Part shown: positions 8,229-22,342 of the stretch, one piece after another
Position numbering within the stretch: position 1 is the first letter of the stretch
How the letters are laid out: the number at the start of each line of letters is the position of its first letter
NCBI RefSeq assembly: GCF_000400505.1
Contig: NZ_CM001857.1
Span: 2,590,708 to 2,654,707, forward strand
Direction: 5' to 3'
Length of the DNA stretch: 64,000 bases
From: Musicola paradisiaca NCPPB 2511
Lineage (GTDB): Bacteria; Pseudomonadota; Gammaproteobacteria; Enterobacterales; Enterobacteriaceae
Notes under the pieces: model-generated
Told to the model about the DNA's origin: nothing
Database searches by the model: none
Seen by the model: only the letters and a program-made list of their open reading frames with translations
Translations under genes and position numbers: made by a program

Positions 8229-8291
8229 ATGGCCCTAACTTTTAAAAGCCTGAATCAACAGGCGTCACAGACAGGATAAATTGAGGTTCAC

Positions 8292-9191
8292 ATGCTGGAT
8301 AAATCACGTTTACGCATCGCGATGCAGAAATCAGGCCGCCTGAGCGACGACTCACGGGAATTGCTTGCTCGCTGCGGCATCAAAATCAATCTGCAACAGC
8401 AACGTCTGATCGCGTTCGCCGAAAACATGCCTATCGATATTTTGCGCGTCCGCGATGACGATATCCCCGGTCTGGTGATGGACGGCGTGGTCGATTTGGG
8501 CATCATCGGCGAGAACGTGCTGGAAGAGGAACTGCTCGACCGCCGCGCCCAGGGGGAAGACCCGCGCTACTTCACGCTGCGTCGTCTCGACTTCGGCGGA
8601 TGCCGCCTGTCGCTGGCTATGCCGCTCGATGAGGAGTACACCGGCCCGCAATGCCTGAACAATAAACGCATCGCCACGTCCTACCCCCACCTGCTCAAGA
8701 AATACCTTGATAAACAAGGCGTCAATTTCAAATCCTGCCTGCTTAACGGTTCGGTGGAAGTAGCGCCGCGCGCCGGGCTGGCCGACGCTATCTGCGATCT
8801 GGTTTCGACCGGCGCCACACTGGAAGCCAACGGCCTGCGCGAAGTGGAAGTGATTTACCGCTCCAAAGCCTGCCTGATCCAACGCGACGGCGAGATGCCG
8901 GTGGATAAACAGCAGTTGATCGACAAATTGCTGACCCGCATGCAAGGCGTGATTCAGGCGCGTGAATCCAAATACATCATGCTGCACGCGCCCAGCGATC
9001 GCCTGGAAGAGGTGATCGGGTTGTTGCCGGGCGCCGAGCGCCCCACCATCCTGCCGCTGGCGGGTGATCAGAACCGGGTGGCCATGCACATGGTCAGCAG
9101 CGAAACCCTGTTCTGGGAAACCATGGAAAAACTGAAAGTGCTGGGCGCCAGTTCCATTCTGGTACTGCCGATCGAGAAAATGATGGAGTGA
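8292..9191 (+). CDS. hisG: ATP phosphoribosyltransferase HisG
   Basis: First enzyme of histidine synthesis: joins PRPP to ATP. 299 residues, the long (HisG-L) form with catalytic domains I-II and a C-terminal ACT-like domain that mediates feedback inhibition by histidine, so no separate HisZ is needed. Starts [18 protein letters not shown]; the phosphate-binding region [14 protein letters not shown] is intact. It is the first structural gene after the attenuator, and hisD follows 5 nt later. Confidence 0.97.
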   Translation: MLDKSRLRIAMQKSGRLSDDSRELLARCGIKINLQQQRLIAFAENMPIDILRVRDDDIPGLVMDGVVDLGIIGENVLEEELLDRRAQGEDPRYFTLRRLDFGGCRLSLAMPLDEEYTGPQCLNNKRIATSYPHLLKKYLDKQGVNFKSCLLNGSVEVAPRAGLADAICDLVSTGATLEANGLREVEVIYRSKACLIQRDGEMPVDKQQLIDKLLTRMQGVIQARESKYIMLHAPSDRLEEVIGLLPGAERPTILPLAGDQNRVAMHMVSSETLFWETMEKLKVLGASSILVLPIEKMME

Positions 9192-9196
9192 GGGTC

Positions 9197-11574
<2,378 letters not shown>

Positions 11575-11587
11575 TTGAGGAATCACC

Positions 11588-12655
11588 GTGGGATTAAAAT
11601 ATCTTTTCATCGACCGCGACGGCACCCTGATCGCCGAGCCGCCCGAGGATTTTCAGGTAGACCGTTTGGACAAGCTGGCGCTGGAGCCGGACGTGATCCC
11701 GTCGCTGCTGACATTGCAGAAGGCCGGTTTCAAACTGGTGATGATCACCAATCAGGATGGGTTAGGCACCGCCAGCTTCCCGCAGGCGGATTTCGACCCG
11801 CCGCATAACCTGATGATGCAGATTTTCACCTCGCAGGGCGTGCGCTTCGAGCGTGTGCTGATTTGCCCGCATTTGCCCGGCGATAACTGCGCGTGCCGTA
11901 AACCCAAAACCGCGTTGGTGGATGCGTTTCTGAAAGACAACGTGATGGACAGCGACAATAGCTTCGTCATCGGCGACCGCGAAACCGACGTGCAACTGGC
12001 GCAAAATATGGGGATTGCCGGTCTGCGCTATCAACGTGATGGTTTGAACTGGCAGGCGATTACCGCGCAACTGACCAAGAGCGACCGCCACGCCCAGGTT
12101 AACCGGGTAACGCGCGAAACCGCTATCGACGTTGACGTCTGGCTGGATCGCGAAGGCGGCAGCAAGATCAACACCGGCGTTGGTTTCTTCGACCATATGC
12201 TGGATCAAATCGCCACTCACGGCGGTTTCCGCATGAATATCGATGTTAAGGGCGATCTGTACATCGACGATCACCACACGGTGGAAGACACCGCGCTGGC
12301 GCTGGGCGAGGCGCTGAACAAGGCGCTGGGCGACAAGCGCGGCATCGGCCGTTTCGGTTTCGTGCTACCGATGGATGAGTGTCTGGCCCGTTGCGCGCTG
12401 GACATCTCCGGCCGGCCGCATCTGGAGTACAAAGCGGAGTTCAATTACCAGCGCGTGGGCGACCTCAGCACCGAGATGGTAGAGCACTTTTTCCGCTCGC
12501 TCTCTTATGCCATGGCCTGCACCCTGCACCTGAGAACCAAGGGCCGCAACGACCATCATCGGGTGGAAAGCCTGTTCAAGGTGTTCGGCCGCGCCTTGCG
12601 TCAGGCAATACGTGTCGAGGGTAATACGCTGCCCAGCTCCAAAGGAGTGTTGTGA
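11588..12655 (+). CDS. hisB: Bifunctional histidinol-phosphatase / imidazoleglycerol-phosphate dehydratase HisB
   Basis: 355-residue fusion enzyme of the enteric type. N-terminal HAD phosphatase (about 1-165): nucleophile Asp9 and Asp11 in FIDRDGTL, zinc-binding cysteines in [14 protein letters not shown], motif GDRETD. C-terminal IGP dehydratase (about 170-355): metal-binding histidines in [21 protein letters not shown] and the final histidine-rich repeat near NDHHRVES. The start is GTG preceded by GAGGAA. Its stop overlaps the hisH start by one base (TGATG). Confidence 0.97.
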   Translation: MGLKYLFIDRDGTLIAEPPEDFQVDRLDKLALEPDVIPSLLTLQKAGFKLVMITNQDGLGTASFPQADFDPPHNLMMQIFTSQGVRFERVLICPHLPGDNCACRKPKTALVDAFLKDNVMDSDNSFVIGDRETDVQLAQNMGIAGLRYQRDGLNWQAITAQLTKSDRHAQVNRVTRETAIDVDVWLDREGGSKINTGVGFFDHMLDQIATHGGFRMNIDVKGDLYIDDHHTVEDTALALGEALNKALGDKRGIGRFGFVLPMDECLARCALDISGRPHLEYKAEFNYQRVGDLSTEMVEHFFRSLSYAMACTLHLRTKGRNDHHRVESLFKVFGRALRQAIRVEGNTLPSSKGVL

Positions 12656-13245
12656 TGAACGTGGTGATTCTCGATACCGGTTGCGCCAATCTCTCCTCGG
12701 TGATGTACGCGGTGAAACGTCTGGGCTATGACCCGCTGGTCAGCCGCGACCCAGAGGTGGTGCTGCGCGCCGATAAGCTGTTTCTGCCGGGCGTGGGTAC
12801 CGCGCAGGCGGCGATGGATCAACTGGCGGAGCGCCAGTTGATCGACCTGATAAAAACCTGCACCCAGCCGGTGCTGGGTATCTGTCTCGGTATGCAACTG
12901 CTGGGCAGCCGTAGCGATGAAAATAACGGCGTGGACACACTGGGTATCATCGACACGCCGGTGGTACAGATGGCCGACCACGGCCTGCCGCTGCCGCATA
13001 TGGGCTGGAACCGGGTCACGCCGCAGGCGGGCCACCGGCTGTTCCACGCGATTCCCGACGGCGCGTACTTCTATTTCGTCCACAGTTACGCTATGCCGGT
13101 ATGCGCCAATACGATCGCGCAATCCACTTACGGCGAGCCGTTCACCGCGGCGGTACAGAAAGACAATTTCTACGGCGTGCAATTCCACCCGGAGCGCTCC
13201 GGTGCGGCGGGCGCGCAGTTGCTGAAAAATTTTCTGGAGATGTAA
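12655..13245 (+). CDS. hisH: Imidazole glycerol phosphate synthase, glutaminase subunit HisH
   Basis: 196-residue class I glutamine amidotransferase that feeds ammonia to HisF. The triad is visible: nucleophile Cys77 in LGICLGMQ and the His/Glu pair in VQFHPERSG near the C-terminus. I start at the ATG at 12655, which overlaps the hisB stop; an in-frame GTG one codon upstream would only add a residue. hisA begins 6 nt downstream, although the functional partner is hisF. Confidence 0.97.
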   Translation: MNVVILDTGCANLSSVMYAVKRLGYDPLVSRDPEVVLRADKLFLPGVGTAQAAMDQLAERQLIDLIKTCTQPVLGICLGMQLLGSRSDENNGVDTLGIIDTPVVQMADHGLPLPHMGWNRVTPQAGHRLFHAIPDGAYFYFVHSYAMPVCANTIAQSTYGEPFTAAVQKDNFYGVQFHPERSGAAGAQLLKNFLEM

Positions 13246-14740
<1,495 letters not shown>

Positions 14741-14747
<7 letters not shown>

Positions 14748-15355
14748 CTGAACAACAACGAAACCAGCTCGACTGGCAAAAAACCGACGGCATGTTACCG
14801 GTCGTCGTACAACACGCGGTTTCCGGTGAAGTGCTGATGCTGGGCTATATGAATCAGGCCGCGCTGCAGGTGACGGAAGAAACCGGTAAAGTGACCTTCT
14901 ACTCCCGTACCAAACAGCGGTTGTGGACTAAGGGCGAATCGTCCGGACACTTTTTAAATGTGGAATCGATTACACCGGACTGCGATAACGATACGCTGCT
15001 GGTGCTGGCGACGCCGATCGGCCCGACCTGTCATCTGGGCAATACCAGTTGTTTCCATCCGGCGGAAAGCCGCTGGCAGTTCCTTTACCAACTGGAACAA
15101 CTGCTGGCCGAGCGTAAGAATGCCGATCCGGCCAGTTCCTACACCGCGAAACTGTACGCCAGCGGCACCAAGCGCATCGCGCAGAAAGTCGGCGAGGAAG
15201 GGCTGGAAACCGCGCTGGCGGCGACTGTCCACGATCGGGAGGAACTGACTAACGAAGCCGCCGATCTGGTTTATCACCTGCTGGTGTTGCTACAGGATCA
15301 GGAGCTGGATTTGGCCACCATCATTCAGCGTTTGAAAGCGCGTCATAACCGCTGA
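14741..15355 (+). CDS. hisI: Bifunctional phosphoribosyl-AMP cyclohydrolase / phosphoribosyl-ATP pyrophosphatase HisI (HisIE)
   Basis: 204-residue fusion catalysing steps 2 and 3 of the pathway. N-terminal cyclohydrolase (about 1-115): [16 protein letters not shown], metal ligands in DCDNDTLLV, and [10 protein letters not shown]-terminal pyrophosphatase (about 120-204): [13 protein letters not shown] and the [14 protein letters not shown] helix. Initiates at GTG (14741) inside the hisF end; the product begins [12 protein letters not shown] after the initiator, like the E. coli protein. Last gene of the operon. Confidence 0.96.
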
Positions 15356-15389
15356 TATGTCATCCGCTTTGCCGGCTTCCGCCGCCGGT

Positions 15390-15405
15390 AAAGCGTCTCG
15401 CTTTT
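15390..15405 (+). terminator. Probable his operon terminator
   Basis: AAAGCG-TCT-CGCTTTT forms a short stem with a T-rich tail, 35 nt after hisI. A weaker GC hairpin (CCGGC...GCCGG) precedes it. The rest of the 248 bp before the next gene shows only a promoter-sized stretch and no gene. Confidence 0.5.
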
Positions 15406-15603
15406 CCCTTCTTTCCCATCTTCGGCAAAATATTCGCCCGGTTTAACCGCGTCTGCGCATGTCTGGTTGATTAGGCTTTATTCGTGTTCAGCGGTGCGGA
15501 ATAACGATACTTCGCGACCGCAGCAGTCAATCAAACCGGCCCGCTCCTGTGGCGCAAGTCCGCGTCACCGTTTCGGACATTTTCGCCAAGTAAGGAAAAT
15601 GAT

Positions 15604-16242
15604 ATGCAACAGAAAATACGAGGTTCCCAACTGACGGTAATCGGCGCCATGTTGGCGGCGACGCTGCTGAGTCAAGGAGTATCGGCAGCGGATGCCAAAG
15701 TAGAAAGCTTGATCAAAAAGAATGGGCTGGATAACACACGGGTGCTGGTTATGTATCAGAACGGCAACCTGCAGCTTCAAACTGAAACGCCAAACAAGCT
15801 GATTCTGGTTAATCCTAAAGTCCGTGCCACCGATGTAGAGGCAAGCAAGGCCATGTACTGGTATCGGGGTATGCAATTTGATGAGTACAAGGCTTTCGAC
15901 GCCACTAAATTTAAAACACTCCCTTGCGTGCAACAGGACAGCTTTTGCGGCATTACACCGGAATATACTTACGCGGCTAAATATCTGACCATTGAAAAAC
16001 CCGGGGTCATGGTTCAGTTCAGTACGATAGAACCGGGCTGGCTTTATAACGAATTCACCAATAAGCATCGCTGCCAAATCAAAGCGGAAGGCGGCGGTAC
16101 ATTCGGACTCGGGGGAAAAGGAACCTCGGGCAGTTGCGATGCCGAATATAAGAACAAAGGATTGGGCAACATTTTCAACGGCTGGTTACAGCCGCCTCAA
16201 AAAATAGAGCCCATTATCGCCTACGTGCTTCTGGCAAAATAA
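15604..16242 (+). CDS. Exported Cys-containing protein of unknown function (possible ADP-ribosyltransferase-like fold)
   Basis: I do not recognise a family with certainty. The 212-residue product has a clear Sec signal peptide (basic start, hydrophobic 10-24, likely cleavage after SQGVSA at 28). The mature part has four cysteines (108, 115, 157, 178), enough for two disulfides, and a Gly-rich stretch (163-175). Residues 84-90 read MYWYRGM; 26 residues later comes GITPEYTYAAKYL (116-128), then VMVQFSTIE (135-143). Such an YRG...[ST]...AxxY...E order resembles the R-S/T-E layout of secreted ADP-ribosyltransferases, but spacing is short and I treat it as a hypothesis. A lone gene with GGAAAA before its ATG, slightly AT-richer than its neighbours, between his and ihfB: likely accessory. 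Confidence 0.7.
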   Translation: MQQKIRGSQLTVIGAMLAATLLSQGVSAADAKVESLIKKNGLDNTRVLVMYQNGNLQLQTETPNKLILVNPKVRATDVEASKAMYWYRGMQFDEYKAFDATKFKTLPCVQQDSFCGITPEYTYAAKYLTIEKPGVMVQFSTIEPGWLYNEFTNKHRCQIKAEGGGTFGLGGKGTSGSCDAEYKNKGLGNIFNGWLQPPQKIEPIIAYVLLAK

Positions 16243-16320
16243 TCGTCCAGCATCAGGGGGATAGGGCCTTTTTAACCAACCGTCGCCACCTAATAACTGG
16301 CTTAACGCTGGAAGCTTTTC

Positions 16321-16384
16321 GAAACCCTCGGCCAGGTAGGGGTTTCTATCGACTAATAATCACCACCTCCCGAGGCGGTGGTTT
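16321..16384. other. Two inverted repeats after the exported-protein gene
   Basis: GAAACCC (16321-16327) pairs with GGGTTTC (16340-16346). ACCACC (from 16362) pairs with GGTGGT (to 16384) around a GC-rich loop. Either could end transcription from the upstream gene, but neither has a proper T run. Confidence 0.45.
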
Positions 16385-16393
16385 ACAGCTGGC

Positions 16394-16422
16394 AAAAAAA
16401 TAGCACCCTCTCGGGTGCTATT
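16394..16422 (-). terminator. Rho-independent terminator of ihfB (rpsA-ihfB unit)
   Basis: On the minus strand TAGCACCC-GAGA-GGGTGCTA forms a perfect 8-bp stem followed by seven T residues, about 25 nt after the ihfB stop. Confidence 0.92.
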
Positions 16423-16445
16423 CATGAAACAGGCGTTATGGCTGA

Positions 16446-16733
16446 TTATCCGCCATATATGTTGGCACGATCTCGCAATTCCTTACCCGGTTTGAAGTGA
16501 GGAACATATTTACCTTCCAGATCCACTTTTTCGCCGGTTTTCGGATTACGGCCAGTGCGTGGTGCACGGTAGTGGAGTGAAAAACTGCCAAACCCGCGAA
16601 TTTCGATGCGATCGCCATCGGCCAGCGTAGTGGCCATCTGCTCCAGCATCTCTTTCACCGCTTCCTCAACCACTTTGGCCGGGATATGCGATTGCTGTCC
16701 AGCAAGTCTTTCAATAAGTTCAGACTTGGTCAT
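16446..16733 (-). CDS. ihfB: Integration host factor beta subunit IhfB
   Basis: 95-residue HU/IHF-family DNA-bending protein; pairs with IhfA and bends DNA at specific sites. Starts [18 protein letters not shown]; the DNA-intercalating arm contains [12 protein letters not shown], and the GFGSFSLH core is conserved. The ATG at 16733 is preferred over an upstream in-frame codon because it has a GGAGG-like site (AGGAATC on the coding strand) and gives the exact family length. Lies 90 nt after rpsA, as in E. coli, and ends at a strong terminator. Confidence 0.97.
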   Translation of the reverse strand: MTKSELIERLAGQQSHIPAKVVEEAVKEMLEQMATTLADGDRIEIRGFGSFSLHYRAPRTGRNPKTGEKVDLEGKYVPHFKPGKELRDRANIYGG

Positions 16734-16823
16734 GATTCCTCCAAGTGAGTGGCTTGTGCATGCCACTGTAACTTACTACCGTTTAAGGTCGGGCGGCAAG
16801 TCCCGCCGCCTAACCCACCGAAA

Positions 16824-18497
16824 TTACTCGCCTTTTGCAGCTTTGAACGCTTCAGCCATAGCGTTGGAGAAATTGCCTTCTTCCTGTTTGTTATTAACAG
16901 AAGCGATAGCGTCTTTCTCGTCAGCTTCATCCTTGGCACGGATGGACAGGCTTACAACACGGTTTTTACGATCAACACCAGTATATTTGGCTTCGATCTC
17001 ATCACCCACGTTCAGCACCAGCGTTGCATCTTCAATACGGTCGCGAGAAGCTTCAGACGCACGCAGATAACCTTCAACGCCGTCGGCTAATTCAACTGTA
17101 GCACCTTTGGCGTCAACCGCAGTGACTTTACCCGTAACAATCGCACCTTTCTTGTTTACAGACAGGTAGTTGTTGAACGGATCTTCAGCCAGCTGTTTCA
17201 CGCCCAGGGAGATGCGTTCGCGCTCTGCGTCAACCTGCAGAACCACCGCAGCGATTTCGTCGCCTTTCTTGTATTCGCGAACAGCTTCTTCGCCAGCTAC
17301 ATTCCAGGAGATATCGGACAGGTGCACCAGACCATCAATACCACCGTCCAGACCGATAAAGATACCGAAGTCAGTGATGGACTTGATCTTGCCTTCTACG
17401 CGATCACCCTTGTTGTGGGTTTCAGCGAACTGCTGCCACGGGTTGGCTTTGCACTGTTTCAGGCCCAGGGAGATACGACGACGTTCTTCATCGATATCCA
17501 GAACCATGACTTCAACCACGTCGCCCACATTAACCACTTTGGACGGATGGATGTTTTTGTTGGTCCAATCCATTTCGGAAACGTGTACCAGACCTTCAAC
17601 GCCTTCTTCGATTTCTACGAAGCAGCCGTAATCAGTCAGGTTGGTGACGCGACCGGTCAGTTTGGTGCCTTCCGGATAACGTTTAGCGATAGCAACCCAC
17701 GGATCTTCACCCAGCTGTTTCAGGCCCAGGGAGACACGAGTACGCTCGCGGTCGAACTTCAGCACTTTGACAGTGATTTCGTCGCCCACATTGACGATTT
17801 CGCTCGGATGCTTAACGCGCTTCCAGGCCATGTCAGTGATGTGCAGCAGACCGTCAACGCCGCCCAGATCAACGAATGCACCGTAGTCAGTGAGGTTCTT
17901 GACGATACCTTTGACTTCCATGCCTTCCTGCAGGTTTTCCAGCAGCTGATCGCGCTCGGCGCTGTTTTCAGATTCGATAACGGCACGACGGGAAACAACC
18001 ACATTGTTGCGTTTCTGGTCCAGCTTGATCACTTTAAACTCAAGCTCTTTGCCTTCCAGATGCAGAGTGTCGCGAACCGGACGCACATCTACCAGAGAAC
18101 CCGGCAGGAACGCACGGATACCGTTCAGCTCAACGGTGAAACCACCTTTCACTTTGCCGTTGATAATACCGGTAACAGTAGCGGATTCTTCGTAAGCTTT
18201 TTCCAGCATCAGCCATGCTTCGTGACGTTTGGCTTTCTCACGGGACAGCAGGGTTTCACCGAAGCCGTCTTCTACCGCGTCCAGAGCCACGTCAACTTCA
18301 TCACCGACCTGGATTTCAATTTCACCCTGGGCGTTTTTGAACTGCTCTACCGGAATGGCAGATTCAGATTTCAGGCCGGCATCAACCAGAACGACGTCTT
18401 TGTCGATAGCGACCACAACACCGCGGACAATGGAACCCGGACGGGTTTCGATTTCTTTCAGGGATTCTTCAAAGAGTTGAGCAAAAGATTCAGTCAT
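16824..18497 (-). CDS. rpsA: 30S ribosomal protein S1
   Basis: 557-residue S1 with six S1/OB repeats. The first two (about 1-170) bind the ribosome and protein S2; the later ones, with repeated [32 protein letters not shown] and [17 protein letters not shown] motifs, bind mRNA. Starts [17 protein letters not shown] exactly as in enterics. Expressed from its own leader (97 bp after cmk), where S1 is known to repress its own translation in E. coli. Codon choice is strongly biased, typical of a highly expressed gene. Confidence 0.98.
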   Translation of the reverse strand: MTESFAQLFEESLKEIETRPGSIVRGVVVAIDKDVVLVDAGLKSESAIPVEQFKNAQGEIEIQVGDEVDVALDAVEDGFGETLLSREKAKRHEAWLMLEKAYEESATVTGIINGKVKGGFTVELNGIRAFLPGSLVDVRPVRDTLHLEGKELEFKVIKLDQKRNNVVVSRRAVIESENSAERDQLLENLQEGMEVKGIVKNLTDYGAFVDLGGVDGLLHITDMAWKRVKHPSEIVNVGDEITVKVLKFDRERTRVSLGLKQLGEDPWVAIAKRYPEGTKLTGRVTNLTDYGCFVEIEEGVEGLVHVSEMDWTNKNIHPSKVVNVGDVVEVMVLDIDEERRRISLGLKQCKANPWQQFAETHNKGDRVEGKIKSITDFGIFIGLDGGIDGLVHLSDISWNVAGEEAVREYKKGDEIAAVVLQVDAERERISLGVKQLAEDPFNNYLSVNKKGAIVTGKVTAVDAKGATVELADGVEGYLRASEASRDRIEDATLVLNVGDEIEAKYTGVDRKNRVVSLSIRAKDEADEKDAIASVNNKQEEGNFSNAMAEAFKAAKGE

Positions 18498-18594
18498 GTT
18501 GATAATCTTGAGTTTTTACATTTAACGTCCATCTAGCATCCTGCCCGATGGGGTTGCTTCACATCCCCGCCGAAATCCTTGCGACGAGGTAAAA

Positions 18595-19287
18595 TTATTT
18601 GCCAGTCAGTTGCGGCAGCATATGGCGGACATATTCCAGCGCACGGGCCACCACTTCATCCAGCGTCATTGTTGTCGAAACCAGCACTAAAGCATCCGCT
18701 GCAGGCACCAGCGGTGCAACCGGCCGGTTGCGATCGCGCTCATCGCGCTCTCTGATCTCGGACAAAAGACGTTCAAAGTTAACATTAAAGCCTTTTTCCT
18801 GCAACTGCAGCATGCGGCGTTTGGCGCGTTCTTCAGCACTGGCATCCAGAAAAATTTTCACCGGCGCATCAGGGAATACCACCGTTCCCATATCTCGTCC
18901 GTCGGCAATCAGGCCTGGCGACTCCCGAAACGCCCGCTGCCGTCTGAGCAGCGCCTCGCGCACACGAGGGAACGCAGCAGCCTGTGAAGCGGTATTTCCG
19001 ACGTCTTCCGTGCGGATTTCACTGCTGACATCCTCACCCTCCAGAATGACACGCAATTGCCCATCAGCCGGCACAAAACGGACGTCCAGATGCGATGCGA
19101 TCGGAACCAGCGCTTCTTCCGACGCGATATCCACATGATGGTGCAACGCGGCCAACGCCAGCACCCGATAGATTGCGCCGGAATCCAGCAGGTTCCACTG
19201 CAACGCATCGGCCAACGCTTTGCACAGCGTACCTTTGCCTGCGCCACTCGGCCCGTCGACCGTAATCACCGGGGCAGTCACCGCCAT
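18595..19287 (-). CDS. cmk: Cytidylate kinase
   Basis: 230-residue cytoplasmic (d)CMP kinase. P-loop GPSGAGKGT at residues 12-20; the CMP-binding insert [13 protein letters not shown] and the lid [13 protein letters not shown] are present. Lies between aroA (183 bp upstream) and rpsA, the conserved enteric order aroA-cmk-rpsA. Confidence 0.97.
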   Translation of the reverse strand: MAVTAPVITVDGPSGAGKGTLCKALADALQWNLLDSGAIYRVLALAALHHHVDIASEEALVPIASHLDVRFVPADGQLRVILEGEDVSSEIRTEDVGNTASQAAAFPRVREALLRRQRAFRESPGLIADGRDMGTVVFPDAPVKIFLDASAEERAKRRMLQLQEKGFNVNFERLLSEIRERDERDRNRPVAPLVPAADALVLVSTTMTLDEVVARALEYVRHMLPQLTGK

Positions 19288-19470
19288 TTCACTCTCCTTC
19301 AGATATTAGGAAACTGCATGTCTCTACAGACAATTTACCAAGTCATTATACGCTGTAGCGGGGACAATCGTGAAATTAAAGACTTATTACTGCAGAAAAT
19401 TCCGGGAATTAATCTATCGGCAGAGCAAGTTTCTACAATACGGGGTCGGTACGACCCCACGACAGGAAAT

Positions 19471-20760
19471 TCAATCGTGCCGACTCAGACGCTCCAGTTG
19501 TTGGAAGTAATCCGGAAACGTTTTGGCGGTGCACTTGGGATCGAGGATCGTGACAGGCGTATCGGACAACGCCACCAATGAAAAACACATGGCCATTCGG
19601 TGATCGTTATAAGTACCAATCTCAGCCGCTTGCAGCTGTTTGGGCGGCGTAATGCAGATGTAATCATGCCCTTCTTCCACCTCAGCGCCGACCTTACGCA
19701 GTTCAATCGCCATCGCAGCCAGCCGATCGGTTTCTTTCACGCGCCAGTTATAGATATTACGCAACGTCGTGGTTCCGCCTTGCGCGAACAGCGCCGTCGT
19801 GGCGATCGTCATCGCAGCGTCCGGAATATGGTTCATATCCATATCAATGGCATGGAGTTCGCCACGCTGGCACTCAATATAGTCATCGCCCCAACGAATC
19901 TGCGCGCCCATTTTTTCGAGCACATCGGCAAAGCGGACATCGCCCTGCACGCTCTTACGCCCGACACCGGTCACGCGCACCGTACCGCCGCGAATCGCCG
20001 CAGCAGCCAGGAAATACGAAGCGGAAGACGCATCGCCTTCAACCAGATAATCTCCCGGCGCCCGGTAATGCTGGTTCCCGGCAATCGCGAAAGTTCGATA
20101 TTCCGCATTTGTCACATCGACACCGAATGCTTTCATCATATGTAACGTAATGTCGATATAGGGTTTGGACACCAGATCGCCCTGGATGGTGATGCGGGTA
20201 TCCTGCGGAGCAAGCGGCGCAGTCATCAGCAACGCAGTAAGAAACTGACTGGAAACCGAGCCGTCAACACTGATGTCGCCGCCGACAAACCCACCCCGTA
20301 ACCGCAGAGGCGGGTAATTTTCCTGTTCCAGATAATCAATGCCGGCGCCTCCCTGGCGCAGCGCGTCCACCAGATGACCGATGGGACGCTCTTTCATACG
20401 CGGCTCGCCCGTCAAAACGATGTCGCCGGCAGTCAGGCACAATGCAGCGGTCAGCGGACGCATCGCCGTGCCCGCGTTCCCCAGAAACAGCTCCAGACGT
20501 TCCGACGTCTCGAAGGCATGTCCCAGGCCCGTAATTTCACACACGGTTCGATCGTCGGAAAGCGTATAGCTGACCCCCAACGCTTTCAGCGCATTGAGCA
20601 TATGACGGACATCATCGCTGTCCAGCAGGTTGGTAAGCCGGGTCGTACCTTCGGCGAGCGCCGCCAGCAGCAGCGCGCGGTTTGAAACGCTTTTGGAGCC
20701 CGGCAAGTTGATGGTGCCATTAACCAGAGAGACAGGCTGTAGGGTCAGGGATTCCTGCAT
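19471..20760 (-). CDS. aroA: 5-enolpyruvylshikimate-3-phosphate synthase AroA
   Basis: 429-residue EPSP synthase of the shikimate pathway, the class I type inhibited by glyphosate. Signatures [28 protein letters not shown] and NDHRMAM are present; both globular domains are complete. An in-frame extension upstream to 20838 has no family resemblance; the ATG at 20760 opens [15 protein letters not shown], as in E. coli plus one residue. Downstream of serC in the same direction, but separated by 261 bp with a hairpin, a longer gap than in E. coli where the two are co-transcribed. Confidence 0.97.
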   Translation of the reverse strand: MQESLTLQPVSLVNGTINLPGSKSVSNRALLLAALAEGTTRLTNLLDSDDVRHMLNALKALGVSYTLSDDRTVCEITGLGHAFETSERLELFLGNAGTAMRPLTAALCLTAGDIVLTGEPRMKERPIGHLVDALRQGGAGIDYLEQENYPPLRLRGGFVGGDISVDGSVSSQFLTALLMTAPLAPQDTRITIQGDLVSKPYIDITLHMMKAFGVDVTNAEYRTFAIAGNQHYRAPGDYLVEGDASSASYFLAAAAIRGGTVRVTGVGRKSVQGDVRFADVLEKMGAQIRWGDDYIECQRGELHAIDMDMNHIPDAAMTIATTALFAQGGTTTLRNIYNWRVKETDRLAAMAIELRKVGAEVEEGHDYICITPPKQLQAAEIGTYNDHRMAMCFSLVALSDTPVTILDPKCTAKTFPDYFQQLERLSRHD

Positions 20761-20985
20761 GTGAAACTCATTCTCCTCATGAATAGATATAACAGTCCGA
20801 TCGAAAACACAGCGGCCATCCATCGACAAGCGAGGCAAGGCATTGTCATTATTACGGTTTTCTATGCGAACCCCGTATTCCTGTCATGGCTTGCAACGTT
20901 TTTCCGACAGCACTGCTGCTATACAACCGGGACAACCGGGGACGACGACCGGGGGATTGCAATCGGGGATTGACACCCAAGGATC

Positions 20986-21009
20986 GGCACGGCAGCAAAC
21001 CGCCGTGCC
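20986..21009 (-). other. Hairpin in the serC-aroA gap
   Basis: GGCACGGC (20986-20993) and GCCGTGCC (21002-21009) form an 8-bp stem starting 12 bp after the serC stop. There is no T run in either direction, so partial termination or mRNA processing is more likely than full termination. The rest of the gap (to 20761) contains GC-rich CCGGGG repeats and no gene. Confidence 0.5.
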
Positions 21010-21021
21010 ATTGGCTCATTA

Positions 21022-22107
21022 TCAGCCGTGGCGACGTTCAAAGTCGGCCATGAAATCGGTCAATGCCTTCACGCCTTCGATCGGCATGGCATTATAGATG
21101 GAGGCCCGCATACCACCTACCACGCGATGGCCTTTCAGCGCATGCAGACCCGCCTCCTTGGATTCTTTCAGGAACAGGCTGTCCAGTTCCGCATCCGCCA
21201 GCAGGAACGGCACATTCATACGCGAACGGTTCGCCGTAGCCACATCATTGCGATAAAAAGCGCTGCCATCAATGGCCGAGTACAGCAGGTCGGCTTTGGC
21301 TTGATTGCGTTTATCCAATTCCACCAGCCCGCCTTGCTCTTTCAGCCATTTGAATACCATGCCCGAGAGATACCAGGCGAAGGTCGGCGGCGTATTGAAC
21401 ATGGAACCGTTATCCGCCAGCACTTTGTAATCCAAAATGGAAGGCAGTTCGCGACGGGCTTTGCCGATCAGGTCATCACGCACGATCACCAGGGTTAAAC
21501 CGGCCGGGCCGATGTTTTTCTGCGCGCCGGCGTAGATCACACCATAACGGCTGATATCCAGCGGACGAGACAGAATGCTGGACGAGTAGTCGGCCACCAC
21601 CACCTTGTCGCCAAAATCCGGCTCTTCTTCAATCGCTAGACCGTCGATCGTTTCATTCGGGCAGTAATGCACATAGGCCGCATCGGCGGACAGCGCCCAC
21701 TCACGCATCGGTTTGACCGCACGCAGCCCGTCGATACGGGTTTTGATATCAATAACGTTCGGCGTGCCGTATTTTTCCGCTTCTTTCACTGCGCTGTAAG
21801 CCCAGTAGCCTCCGTCGATATAATCGGCTGTCGAATTATTACCCAGCAGATTCAACGGCACCGCCGCAAATTGGGCACGGGCGCCGCCGTGACAAAATAG
21901 AACTTTATAGTTGGCGGGGATCTTTAGCAGGTCACGCAGATCCTGTTCGGACTCTTCGGCGACTTGCATGAATTCTTTACTGCGGTGGCTGATTTCCATC
22001 ACCGATGTGCCCAGACCGTGCCAATTACAAAGTTCCTGTTCCGCACGACGCAATACTTCTACCGGCAACATGGCTGGACCGGCACTAAAATTGAAAATCT
22101 GAGTCAT
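21022..22107 (-). CDS. serC: Phosphoserine aminotransferase SerC
   Basis: 361-residue class V PLP aminotransferase acting in serine synthesis (3-phosphohydroxypyruvate) and in pyridoxal phosphate synthesis. Starts [15 protein letters not shown]; the PLP lysine lies in [12 protein letters not shown]; substrate-binding HRSKEF and HCGGARAQF-type segments are present. Diverges from ycaO across 235 bp and precedes aroA. Confidence 0.97.
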   Translation of the reverse strand: MTQIFNFSAGPAMLPVEVLRRAEQELCNWHGLGTSVMEISHRSKEFMQVAEESEQDLRDLLKIPANYKVLFCHGGARAQFAAVPLNLLGNNSTADYIDGGYWAYSAVKEAEKYGTPNVIDIKTRIDGLRAVKPMREWALSADAAYVHYCPNETIDGLAIEEEPDFGDKVVVADYSSSILSRPLDISRYGVIYAGAQKNIGPAGLTLVIVRDDLIGKARRELPSILDYKVLADNGSMFNTPPTFAWYLSGMVFKWLKEQGGLVELDKRNQAKADLLYSAIDGSAFYRNDVATANRSRMNVPFLLADAELDSLFLKESKEAGLHALKGHRVVGGMRASIYNAMPIEGVKALTDFMADFERRHG

Positions 22108-22241
22108 TTCCCCTCACCACTTTAAATAAAAATAGCGACCTAATATGTCGCATTGTTTTACCTTATATCGGTTTTATCACTCACCCTGCATGCCTGCAAC
22201 GCTTATTCTCGTTCGAGGATGAAATCTTTAGCACCCGATTG

Positions 22242-22257
22242 CGTGATCGTCATCACT
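22242..22257. promoter_or_regulatory. CRP-like site between serC and ycaO
   Basis: CGTGA-TCGTCA-TCACT matches 8 of 10 core positions of TGTGA-N6-TCACA. The serC-aroA unit of E. coli is known to respond to CRP and Lrp, so a site here is plausible. Pattern match only. Confidence 0.35.
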
Positions 22258-22342
22258 GTTACCTGGCTGTTACAGAATAAATAGAGTCGATACGCAAAAC
22301 CCCGTATTATGCACGCCCCGTTACCATAATCAGGTTGCTACC

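Noticed and set aside
19318-19581. Plus-strand frame starting MSLQTIYQVIIRC in the cmk-aroA gap
   Set aside because: Reads naturally in the gap, but its second half overlaps the conserved 3' end of aroA on the other strand, it has no clear ribosome-binding site, and I know no homologue.
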